Shown here one piece after another: positions 18,477-26,044 of a stretch of DNA of 64,000 nt (position 1 is its first letter; each line of letters opens with the position of its first letter). The DNA is taken from positions 99,015 through 163,014 of the forward strand of contig JADZCM010000015.1 of the NCBI GenBank assembly GCA_020851555.1. The letters run 5' to 3'. The translations under genes were made by a program, and so were the position numbers. A model generated the notes under the pieces. It made no database searches. It worked only from the letters and a program-made list of their open reading frames with translations, and was not told the DNA's origin. Origin of the DNA: Bryobacterales bacterium. GTDB lineage: Bacteria; Acidobacteriota; Terriglobia; Bryobacterales; Bryobacteraceae.

Positions 18477-19127
18477 ATGATAGGTAGCGAACTCACGCCT
18501 GGCATGGCTCAACTGACTGCTCAAACGGCTTACTCCGACGAATCCGATCTTGTAGCCCGCGCCAAGGCCGGCGACGGGGCAGCCTTCACCGTACTGGTAA
18601 ATCGTTACGAACGCCGGATCTTTCGGCTGGCCAAACACATCACACAGAATGAGGAGGACGCCGAGGACGTTCTCCAGGATGCGTTCCTGAAAGCCTACGA
18701 GCATATCCGCGGCTTCCAGGAGCAGTCCAGGTTTTACACGTGGCTTGTACGGATCGCAGTCAACGAAGCCCTGATGAAACTGCGCAAGCGCAGGAGCGGC
18801 AAGCTGTTCTCGCTCGACGAGGACGTGGATACGGGGGAGGAAACCGTACCCCGCGAAATCGCGGTATGGGACAACCCGGAACAGCGCTACTCGCAGGAGG
18901 AACTGCGCACGATCTTGCAACAGACCATCGACAGTCTGCCGCCCATCTTCAGGACCGTATTCGTGCTGCGGGACGTGGACGAACTGTCCACGGAAGAAAC
19001 GGCCTCGGCCCTGGGGATTTCCGTACCAGCCGTCAAGAGCAGACTGTTGCGCGCCCGGTTGCAGCTTCGCGACAAGCTGACACGATTTTTCAAACGGAAG
19101 GCAGATGATGTCTTTGCTTACCTGTAA
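18477..19127 (+). CDS. ECF-type RNA polymerase sigma factor
   Basis: 216 aa from the ATG at 18477, or 207 aa from the ATG at 18504; neither has a strong ribosome binding site. Region 2 is VNRYERRIFRLAKHI, then NEEDAEDVLQDAFLKAYEHI and FYTWLVRIAVNEALMKLRKR. Region 4 is IDSLPPIFRTVFVLRDVDE, then LSTEETASALGISVPAVKSR (helix-turn-helix). It directs RNA polymerase to alternative promoters. The stop overlaps the following zinc-finger gene by 23 bp, which is the usual sigma/anti-sigma arrangement. Confidence 0.92.
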   Translation: MIGSELTPGMAQLTAQTAYSDESDLVARAKAGDGAAFTVLVNRYERRIFRLAKHITQNEEDAEDVLQDAFLKAYEHIRGFQEQSRFYTWLVRIAVNEALMKLRKRRSGKLFSLDEDVDTGEETVPREIAVWDNPEQRYSQEELRTILQQTIDSLPPIFRTVFVLRDVDELSTEETASALGISVPAVKSRLLRARLQLRDKLTRFFKRKADDVFAYL

Positions 19128-19359
19128 CCAGTTTCTGGAGGAGCTCTCCGAGTACCTGGATGAGACGGCGGAGGGAGAAATCCGGAAGGCGATCGAGCAG
19201 CATATCTCGGAGTGCCCGAATTGCTGGGTCGTGGTCGACACCACGAAGAAGACGATCGCTGTGTACAAAGGCATGCAGCCGGAGCCTATCCCCAAGCCCC
19301 TGCACGACCGTCTGATCCGCGCCCTGGCCAAGAAGGGCTGCTGCGCCGGCGACGCTTAG
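19105..19359 (+). CDS. soluble zf-HC2-type zinc-finger protein, probable anti-sigma factor
   Basis: 84 aa starting inside the sigma factor gene. The motif HISECPNCW (about 33-41) gives the HxxxCxxC zinc site of ZAS-type anti-sigma factors, and LSEYLDETAEGEIRKAIEQH is a typical zf-HC2 helix. No membrane helix is present, so it is cytoplasmic. It probably binds the upstream sigma factor and releases it under redox or metal stress. An in-frame ATG one codon later (19108) is an equal candidate start. A further CC pair lies near the C-terminus. Confidence 0.82.
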   Translation: MMSLLTCNQFLEELSEYLDETAEGEIRKAIEQHISECPNCWVVVDTTKKTIAVYKGMQPEPIPKPLHDRLIRALAKKGCCAGDA

Positions 19360-19437
19360 GCGCGGACATCCCGCCTTGGCGGCGGTCCAGCCGCGGCGGC
19401 GCGCCCGCGCCGCGAGCCGGGCTACAATCTGAGTCTG

Positions 19438-22155
19438 GTGAGCCGGGTAGTGTGGCCCAACTTGGAGTGTGTAACCGCCGGCACAACCGTGGTGACCGCG
19501 GCCACGCGGCTGGCGCGCGATCTCAGCCTCGCCTACGACCGCGCCCAGGCCGGCGCCGGCGCGCGCTTGTGGGAGGCGGCGGACATACTGCCCTGGTCCG
19601 CCTGGCTGCGCCGCTCCTGGCGCAATTCGGCGCCTGAGACCGCCGGAGACGAAACCGTTCTTCTCAGTCCCCCGCAGGAGACGCTTCTGTGGGAGCGGGT
19701 TATCGAAGAATCGGCGGATTCCTCCGGGCTCCTGAACCTCTCCGGCACGGCAGCCGAGGCGAGGCGCGCCTATGCGCTGTTGCATTCGTGGGGGCTGCCG
19801 TTGTCTGATCCGGCCTTCGACCTGTTCGAAGACCCCGCGGCGTTTCAGCGCTGGGCCCGGCGGTTCGAGCGGATGCTGGAGGACCGGCGTTGGATCTGCG
19901 AAGTCCACCTGGCCGGAGCGCTCGCCGAACGGGTGGAGCGTGGAAGCATGACGCCTCCCGTGCGGTTGCTGCACGCGGGGTTCGACGAGATCACGCCGTC
20001 CCAGCGCACCTTGCTAAGCGCGTTGACGGCGGCCGGGTGCAAGGTTGAAGAACTGCCGGCCATCGAGCTTCCCCGCGTCAATGCCGTACGCGTGGCGCTG
20101 CCGGACTCAGGGGAGGAACTTCGCGCGGCCGCCCAATGGGCGCGGGCCCGCCTGGAGGCCTCGCCCGGCGTCCGCATCGCGGTGGTTGTCCCTGGCTTGG
20201 CGGGGGTCCGGCGCGCTGTTGAGAGGATCTTCGACGACACGCTCCATCCACCCGGACAGGCTGTAGGGCCTGACCTGAAGGGGGGTGTCTTTCAGATTGC
20301 AGCCGGGCTTCCGCTGACCGAGGTCCCGGTGATTGCGGCCGCGCTTCGAATTCTGGCTCTGGGTTCGGGGAGAATCTCCGGCGCGGATGCCGGACTTCTG
20401 CTCAGATCGCCGTTTTTGGGCGGAGCTGGCCGCGAATTCGGCAGCCGCGCCCTGCTGGATGCCGAAATGCGCGCCCGGGGCCTGGCCGAGGCGAGCCTGG
20501 CGCGGATGGCGCGCATGGCCGAGGGCGCCGCGCCACCGGGCGGCTCCGCGGCGCCCTGGCGGGCGCCGGAACTGGCGCGGCGTCTTCGCGCCCTGCGCCG
20601 CGCTCTCGCCAGGCTCCGGGCGCGCCGGGGAGCGTCCCAGTGGAGCCGCGTCTTCTCCCGCTTGCTGCGGCTGGCGGGCTGGCCGGGCGGCCGTGAGCCC
20701 GACGCCGCCGAGAGCCGGGCTATCGAGCGCTGGAACGACCTCCTCTCCGATTTCGCCGCGCTGGAGGCCGTGGCCGGCCCGGAGCCATACGCCGCGGCTC
20801 TGGCGCGCCTGCGCAGGCTGGCGGCCGGAGCCACGCTGCCCTCCGCCGGCGAGGACGCCGCGGTTCAGATTCTCGGCCTGCCGGACACTGCCGGCTGCGC
20901 CTTCGACCACCTGTGGATCACCGGCCTGGAAGATCGCGCATGGCCCGCGCCGCCCCGGCCGAACCCGTTTCTACCCCCTCCCATGCAGCGCCGGCACGGC
21001 CTGCCGCACTCCTCCGCCGAGCGGGAGCTTGCCTATGCCCGCCGGCTGACCGCACGCCTGCTCGCGTCGGCGCCGGAAGTCGTGGCCAGCTACCCGCGCA
21101 GGGAAGCCGACACCGACCTGCGTCCCAGTCCGCTGATCACGGCGCTTCCCGAGATCCCTCCACCCGTCCTGGAGCCGGACTACATGACGGTGTTGCGCCG
21201 CGGTTCTCCGGGTCTGGAGGAGCTTGCGGACGGGTCCGGTCCTCCCGTACCCGGCGGCGCGTTGCAGCCCGGGGGTACGGGCGTTCTGCGGCAGCAGGCC
21301 GCCTGTCCGTTCCGGGCGTTTGCGGAATTCCGGCTCGGGGCGCGCGCGCTGGAGGAGCCCGTTGCCGGCCTGAGCGCGCAGGAGCGCGGTCTGATTCTGC
21401 ACTCCGCGCTCGAACTGCTGTGGGACGAACTCAGGACGCACGCCGCTCTGTGCGCCATGCCGGACCCGGAACTGGCCTCCCTCATCCGCCGCGCCGTGCG
21501 GACCGCCGTCGAGAAACAGGTCCGGGGGAGAGGCGCGGAATCCATGCCGCACTTGCAGAGCCTGGAGCGGGCGCGGCTGGAACGGCTGCTGCGGGAATGG
21601 CTGGAGGTGGAGCGCCTCCGCTTGCCCTTCCGCGTCGTCGCCAGCGAGCGGGAGCGGCTCATCGGGATGGGCGGACTCCAACTGAAAGTGAAAGTGGATC
21701 GCGTGGACGCTCTCGACGACGGGCGTCACGTCATCATCGACTACAAGTCCGGCCCGGCGCAACCCAGCGAGTGGGAGGGCGACCGGCCGGACGCCCCGCA
21801 GTTGCCCCTTTACGCCGTCACCCACGGATCGGACGTGGCGGCGGTGGCTTTCGCGCGGCTCGCGCCGGGCGAGTGCGGCTTCAAAGGACTGGGCGAAGGC
21901 GCGGGGCTTCCCGCCGTGAAGGAATACAGCGGGTCCGCGCGCGCAAAAGCGTCCGGCGGCGCTCTGGCCGCCCATATCAGCGGCTGGAGGGCGACGCTGG
22001 AGCGCCTGGCGCATGAGTTCGGGGCGGGCCTGGCCACCGTCGATCCGAAACGGAGCAGCACCTGCAAGGACTGTCCACTGCCCGCACTGTGCCGGATAGC
22101 CGACCTGCCGCCGCGGATGGAAGACGAAATCAGCGGAGAGGAACACGATGGGTAG
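19438..22155 (+). CDS. AddB-like PD-(D/E)XK nuclease, DNA double-strand break repair
   Basis: 905 aa from a GTG at 19438. The N-terminal three quarters are an inactivated UvrD-like helicase fold (VTAATRLARDLSLAY near residue 20). The C-terminal nuclease shows KVKVDRVDAL and HVIIDYKSG (about 750-770). A cysteine set resembles the AddB Fe-S staple: QQAACPFRAFAEFRLG before the nuclease and STCKDCPLPALC after it. It matches the 'probable DNA repair protein' family that pairs with an AddA-like helicase. Its end overlaps the next gene by 8 bp, so the two form a helicase-nuclease complex that processes double-strand ends. Confidence 0.85.
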   Translation: MSRVVWPNLECVTAGTTVVTAATRLARDLSLAYDRAQAGAGARLWEAADILPWSAWLRRSWRNSAPETAGDETVLLSPPQETLLWERVIEESADSSGLLNLSGTAAEARRAYALLHSWGLPLSDPAFDLFEDPAAFQRWARRFERMLEDRRWICEVHLAGALAERVERGSMTPPVRLLHAGFDEITPSQRTLLSALTAAGCKVEELPAIELPRVNAVRVALPDSGEELRAAAQWARARLEASPGVRIAVVVPGLAGVRRAVERIFDDTLHPPGQAVGPDLKGGVFQIAAGLPLTEVPVIAAALRILALGSGRISGADAGLLLRSPFLGGAGREFGSRALLDAEMRARGLAEASLARMARMAEGAAPPGGSAAPWRAPELARRLRALRRALARLRARRGASQWSRVFSRLLRLAGWPGGREPDAAESRAIERWNDLLSDFAALEAVAGPEPYAAALARLRRLAAGATLPSAGEDAAVQILGLPDTAGCAFDHLWITGLEDRAWPAPPRPNPFLPPPMQRRHGLPHSSAERELAYARRLTARLLASAPEVVASYPRREADTDLRPSPLITALPEIPPPVLEPDYMTVLRRGSPGLEELADGSGPPVPGGALQPGGTGVLRQQAACPFRAFAEFRLGARALEEPVAGLSAQERGLILHSALELLWDELRTHAALCAMPDPELASLIRRAVRTAVEKQVRGRGAESMPHLQSLERARLERLLREWLEVERLRLPFRVVASERERLIGMGGLQLKVKVDRVDALDDGRHVIIDYKSGPAQPSEWEGDRPDAPQLPLYAVTHGSDVAAVAFARLAPGECGFKGLGEGAGLPAVKEYSGSARAKASGGALAAHISGWRATLERLAHEFGAGLATVDPKRSSTCKDCPLPALCRIADLPPRMEDEISGEEHDG

Positions 22156-25100
22156 TCCGGCCGTATTCTCCGCCAGTCCCGACGACGCCGCCAGGCGGCG
22201 CGCCCTGGCGGTTGACCGCTCATTCCTGGTTCAGGCGCCGGCCGGTTCCGGCAAGACGGAACTGCTGATCCAGCGCTTCCTGGCGCTGCTCGCGGTAGTC
22301 CCGGCCCCGGAGAGCGTGCTCGCCATTACCTTCACGCGGAAGGCGGCGGGCGAGATGCAGCACCGGGTTCTCTCCGCGCTGCAACGAGTCCAGCGCGGGG
22401 AGGTCCCCGGGACGCCGCACGAGAGGCTCACCCACGAACTGGCGGTGAGGGCGTTCGAACAGGATGCCAGGATGGGCTGGCAGCTCGCCGAGCATCCTTC
22501 GCGCATGCGAATCCAGACGATCGACTCGCTGTGCGCCGCCATCACGCGGCAGATGCCCTGGCTTGCCCGGCTCGGCGCGCAGCCCGCGGCAACCGAGAAG
22601 GCGGACCCGCTGTACCTGGAAGCCGCCCGCCGCGCCCTGGCCCAGATCGAGGCCGAGACGCCGCACAGGGCCTCGCTGGAGACGGTGCTGGCGCACCTGG
22701 ATAACAACATCGGCCGCGCCGCCGACCTGGTTGTGGACATGCTGCGGCGACGCGACCAGTGGCTCCCTCTGGTGGCGGGCGGGGAAGTCCGCCGCGAGGA
22801 TCTGGAGCGGGCCATGCGCAACGCGGTGTCCGACGGGCTGGAACGCGCCAACCGGCTGATGCCGGAGGACGTCCGGCCCGGCATCCTGGCGGCGGCGCGC
22901 GCCGCAGCCGGCTACCTGACCTCCGATCCGCCTCTCGACGGTTGGCCGGACGTCTCCGCGGACAGCCACCCGCTCTGGCTCGACCTGTCACGGCTGCTGC
23001 TGACGAAGGTAGGAGGCTGGCGTAAGACCGTCAACAAGAACCACGGCTTCCCGCGCAAGAGCGCAAGTAAGGAGCAGTTCCTGGCGCTGCTCGAAACCCT
23101 GCACCCGAACGAAGACCTGCGCGAGGCGCTCGAGTTCATACGCTGGCTGCCGCCCGCCGCTTACACGGACGAGCAGTGGCGCGTCATGCTCTCGCTGTTC
23201 GAAGTCCTCACGCTGGCGGTTGCGCACCTCAAACTGGCGTTCCGTGAGAGCGGGGAAGCCGATTTCTGTGAGGTCGCCGAGAGGGCGCGCCTGGCGCTCG
23301 GTTCCGCCGCCGAGCCCTCCGATCTGGCCCTGGGCCTGGATGCCCGCATCTGGCACGTGCTGGTGGACGAGTTCCAGGACACCTCGGTCGCGCAATTCGA
23401 ACTTCTGGAGAAGCTGACCGCGGGCTGGGAGCCGGACGACGGCCGGACCCTGTTTCTGGTCGGCGATCCGATGCAATCCATCTACCGCTTCCGCCAGGCG
23501 GAGGTTGGACTGTTCCTGAAGATGGCGGGAGGCGCGGTGGGCGAGGTCGCGCCCGAGCCGCTGGCGCTCAACGCCAATCACCGCTCGGTGCCGGGGATCG
23601 TCGCCCGCGTGAACGAGATCTTCGCCCGCGTCCTCCCCGCCTCGGACGACATTGGGACGGGGGCGGTCGCCTACAGCGCGTGCGTTTCCACCCGTACCGG
23701 GGGAGCCCGGGAGCCGGTCACCATACACGCCCTGGCCCGGGGAGACGACCGGGCCGAGGCCGATCTGGTCTCGGAGTTGGTGCGCGACGCGCTGGCGGCC
23801 GATCCGGAGGGCACGGTGGCGATCCTGGTACGCGCGCGGACGCACCTCCCGGAGATCGTCGCGGCCCTGAAGCGGAACGGGCTCTCCTTCCGGGCGATTG
23901 ACATCGACCCGCTGGCCGGCCGCCCGGTGGTGCGGGATCTCCTGGCCCTTACTCGCGCCATGCTGCACCCGGCCGATCATCCCTCCTGGCTGGCGATTCT
24001 GCGAGCCCCCTGGTGCGGGCTGACACTGGCGGATCTGCACGCGCTCGTGAGCCAAGCCTCCCCAACTGCCGCGCGGAGTGGCGAAGACGCCTGCCCCCCT
24101 GCCGCTGTGTGGGGCAGCCCCTTGGGCTGCGCCGAGCCCTTGGCTCGGCAAGGTGGCGCTGTTGTGTGGGGCAGCCCCTTGGGCTGCGCCGAGCCCTTGG
24201 CTCGGCAATCTTGCGGACCCACGGGGTCCGCCGCAGGCGAGGGCGCCTGCCCCCCTGCCGCTGTGTGGGGCAGCCCCTTGGGCGGCGCCGAGCCCCTGGC
24301 TCGGCAATCTTGCGGACCCACGGGGTCCGCCGCAGGCGAGGGCGCCTGTCCCACGGTCTGGGACCTCCTCGGCGGCCAACTGGCGGCCTTGTCCGAAGAC
24401 GGCCGGGAGCGCGTCTCAAAGCTGCGGCGCACCCTGGAGGCGGCGTTCGCCGAACGTGGACGGTGGCCGCTCCGGCGCTGGGTGGAGCGGACCTGGGCAG
24501 CCCTGGGCGGGCCGGCCTGCCTCGAGACGGACGACGCCCTGCGTGACGCCCGCGACTTCCTGGACCTGCTCGAGAACCACGAAACGGCCGGGGAGCTGCC
24601 CGACCTGGATGGGTTCCACGCCCGCATGACGGACCTGTACGCGCAGCCCGACTCCAGCGCCGGCGGAAGGCTCCACATCCTCACCATCTACAAAGCCAAG
24701 GGGCTACAGTTCGACACGGTCATCCTGCCGGGCCTGGGACGCGTGCCGCCGCCCGATCCGCCGGCCCTACTGCTCTCGGCTGAGCGGCCCAGGCCGGACG
24801 GCAGCGTGGACCGCCTTCTGGCCACGATCCGCGAGGCGAGCGCCGAACATGATCCCGTTTACCGCTATCTCCAGCAGCTTGAGAAGCAGAAGAGCGTCCA
24901 CGAAACGGCCCGTCTGCTCTACGTGGCGGCCACGCGCGCCAGAGAACGGCTGCACCTGATCGGTCACGCGCGGCGCTACGCGAGCGGCGACGTCCGTCCC
25001 GAGAGCGGGTCCCTTCTGGAACAGCTTTGGGCGGGGCTGAGACAGGAGGAACGCGAGCGCTTCGCGGCGGCCGCCGGGGAGACCACGCCTGCCGCGGGCG

Positions 25101-25732
25101 AACCGTCCGGGGCGCCGCTGAGGAGGCTGCCGCTCACCTGGAGGCCGCCATCCATTCCGGCTGCACCCGGCCTGTCTGCGCCGCAGGCGGCCCCGGCCGG
25201 GCGGCCGCGCTACCTGTGGGTGGGCGATCAACTCCGGCACGTCGGCACGGTGGTCCACGCGACGCTTCAGCGGCTGGCCAGGGGCGAGGGCGCCGGCTCC
25301 TACCGGTCCGCGCTCGCAAACCTGGGCGTGGTTCCGAATGAACTGGACGAGGCCGCCGCCAGAGTGGAGGAAGCGGTGAACCGTACGCTGGCGAGCGAGC
25401 GGGGACGATGGATTCTGGCGGCTCACCCCGAGGCGCGGAGCGAGTATGCCGTCGCGGGCGTGGTGGACGGCGAATTTGTGCGGGGGGTCATCGACCGGAC
25501 TTTCGTGGATTCCGGCGGCGCCCGCTGGATCATCGACTACAAGACGAGCGTGCACGAGGGCGGCGGCCTGGCGGCCTTCCTGGCCGAAGAAGTGCGGCGC
25601 TACCGGCCTCAGATGGAACGGTACGCGCGTCTGCTGGCAGCGGAAGGGAGACCGGTCCGGATGGGGCTGTACTTCCCGCTGCTGGATGCGTGGCAAGAGG
25701 TGCGGCCGGAACACCAGCCGTCACCGGCATAG
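22148..25732 (+). CDS. AddA-like UvrD helicase-nuclease carrying in-frame palindromic repeats
   Basis: 1194 aa. Walker A is QAPAGSGKTELL (about 29-40), motif Ia TFTRKAAGEMQ, Walker B VLVDEFQDTS (about 402-411), motif III VGDPMQSIYRFRQAEV, and motif V/VI region LTIYKAKGLQFDTVILPG and LLYVAATRARERL. The C-terminal nuclease has GVIDRTF and IIDYKTS (about 1115-1130). It unwinds and degrades DNA ends with the AddB-like partner. Residues about 645-735 are foreign to the family. They are low-complexity translations of structured DNA repeats (VWGSPLGCAEPLARQ three times) between LHALVSQAS and VWDLLGG. The reading frame stays open through them. Confidence 0.9.
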   Translation: MGSPAVFSASPDDAARRRALAVDRSFLVQAPAGSGKTELLIQRFLALLAVVPAPESVLAITFTRKAAGEMQHRVLSALQRVQRGEVPGTPHERLTHELAVRAFEQDARMGWQLAEHPSRMRIQTIDSLCAAITRQMPWLARLGAQPAATEKADPLYLEAARRALAQIEAETPHRASLETVLAHLDNNIGRAADLVVDMLRRRDQWLPLVAGGEVRREDLERAMRNAVSDGLERANRLMPEDVRPGILAAARAAAGYLTSDPPLDGWPDVSADSHPLWLDLSRLLLTKVGGWRKTVNKNHGFPRKSASKEQFLALLETLHPNEDLREALEFIRWLPPAAYTDEQWRVMLSLFEVLTLAVAHLKLAFRESGEADFCEVAERARLALGSAAEPSDLALGLDARIWHVLVDEFQDTSVAQFELLEKLTAGWEPDDGRTLFLVGDPMQSIYRFRQAEVGLFLKMAGGAVGEVAPEPLALNANHRSVPGIVARVNEIFARVLPASDDIGTGAVAYSACVSTRTGGAREPVTIHALARGDDRAEADLVSELVRDALAADPEGTVAILVRARTHLPEIVAALKRNGLSFRAIDIDPLAGRPVVRDLLALTRAMLHPADHPSWLAILRAPWCGLTLADLHALVSQASPTAARSGEDACPPAAVWGSPLGCAEPLARQGGAVVWGSPLGCAEPLARQSCGPTGSAAGEGACPPAAVWGSPLGGAEPLARQSCGPTGSAAGEGACPTVWDLLGGQLAALSEDGRERVSKLRRTLEAAFAERGRWPLRRWVERTWAALGGPACLETDDALRDARDFLDLLENHETAGELPDLDGFHARMTDLYAQPDSSAGGRLHILTIYKAKGLQFDTVILPGLGRVPPPDPPALLLSAERPRPDGSVDRLLATIREASAEHDPVYRYLQQLEKQKSVHETARLLYVAATRARERLHLIGHARRYASGDVRPESGSLLEQLWAGLRQEERERFAAAAGETTPAAGEPSGAPLRRLPLTWRPPSIPAAPGLSAPQAAPAGRPRYLWVGDQLRHVGTVVHATLQRLARGEGAGSYRSALANLGVVPNELDEAAARVEEAVNRTLASERGRWILAAHPEARSEYAVAGVVDGEFVRGVIDRTFVDSGGARWIIDYKTSVHEGGGLAAFLAEEVRRYRPQMERYARLLAAEGRPVRMGLYFPLLDAWQEVRPEHQPSPA
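24107..24151 (+). repeat. palindromic repeat copy 1 (left half only), inside the AddA-like gene
   Basis: Begins GTGTGGGGCAG and contains the first two hairpins of the full unit: GCAGCCC-CTT-GGGCTGC and GCCGAGCC-CTT-GGCTCGGC. It ends after the second hairpin. A fragment just upstream (24080-24097, GGCGAAGACGCCTGCCCC) looks like the tail of an older unit. It is translated in the same frame as the other copies. Confidence 0.85.
24164..24253 (+). repeat. palindromic repeat copy 2 (full), inside the AddA-like gene
   Basis: Full unit with four consecutive hairpins: 7-bp (loop CTT), 8-bp (loop CTT), 8-bp GCGGACCC-ACG-GGGTCCGC and 7-bp GCAGGCG-AGGG-CGCCTGC. The ends (GGGGCAG and CTGCCCC) can also pair and close a cloverleaf. 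It starts 57 nt after copy 1, a multiple of three, so both are read in the same frame. Confidence 0.88.
24263..24354 (+). repeat. palindromic repeat copy 3 (full), inside the AddA-like gene
   Basis: Starts 99 nt (33 codons) after copy 2, following the spacer CCCTGCCGCT that also precedes copy 1. This suggests tandem duplication of unit plus spacer. Differences from copy 4 are mostly in loops (CTT to CCT, AAG to ACG, AAGG to AGGG), plus one stem change (TGC to GGC in hairpin 1) and one near the end (CTGC to CTGT). Confidence 0.88.
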
Positions 25733-25743
25733 CCGCCTCTGGC

Positions 25744-25835
25744 GTGTGGGGCAGCCCCTTGGGCTGCGCCGAGCCCTTGGCTCGGCAAAGTGGCGGACCC
25801 AAGGGGTCCGCCGCAGGCGAAGGCGCCTGCCCCAC
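25744..25835 (+). repeat. palindromic repeat copy 4 (full), just after the AddA-like stop codon
   Basis: The best-formed unit, 92 nt from GTGTGGGGCAG to CTGCCCCAC, starting 11 nt after the stop. All four hairpins are perfect (loops CTT, CTT, AAG, AAGG), and GTGGGGCAG/CTGCCCCAC pair as an outer 9-bp stem. It has the same orientation as the copies inside the gene. Confidence 0.9.
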
Positions 25836-25853
25836 TACCGGGGAGCTTTCCAC

Positions 25854-25895
25854 AAAAAAGGCCGGCTCTCCTTGCCGCCAAGGAGAACCGGCCTT
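25854..25895 (-). terminator. rho-independent terminator for the leftward TonB receptor gene
   Basis: The arms 25858-25874 and 25879-25895 form a 17-bp stem with one mismatch and a CCGC loop. On the minus strand it is followed by a run of six T (complement of 25854-25859). It lies about 150 nt downstream of the receptor stop codon at 26045. Confidence 0.85.
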
Positions 25896-25947
25896 CAGAT
25901 CAGAATGCTAAGGATACTAATCCTGTAACTCCGGGGAGCAAGCCCTC

Positions 25948-26019
25948 GGCCTGCGGCGGCCTCGCAGGCCGCCTTCAGGCAAGGCCGGCCAGGGGCCGGC
26001 CCGCAGCGCACGGCGCTGC
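25948..26019. repeat. cluster of three GC-rich hairpins
   Basis: Three successive perfect hairpins: GGCCTGCG/CGCAGGCC (25948-25970), GGCCGGCC/GGCCGGCC (25983-26001) and GCAGCGC/GCGCTGC (26003-26019). CGGGG (25932-25936) and a following CCCCG could close them. The layout resembles the cloverleaf repeat to its left but the sequence differs. It lies between the TonB receptor stop and its terminator, so it is transcribed in the receptor 3' untranslated region. Confidence 0.6.
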
Positions 26020-26044
26020 CCCCCGCGGAACAGTCCGCTCCAGC

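Noticed and set aside
24080..24354. Repeats inside the helicase gene as a CRISPR array
   Set aside because: Units are palindromic clusters of hairpins without regular unique spacers, and the spacing is irregular (57 and 99 nt).
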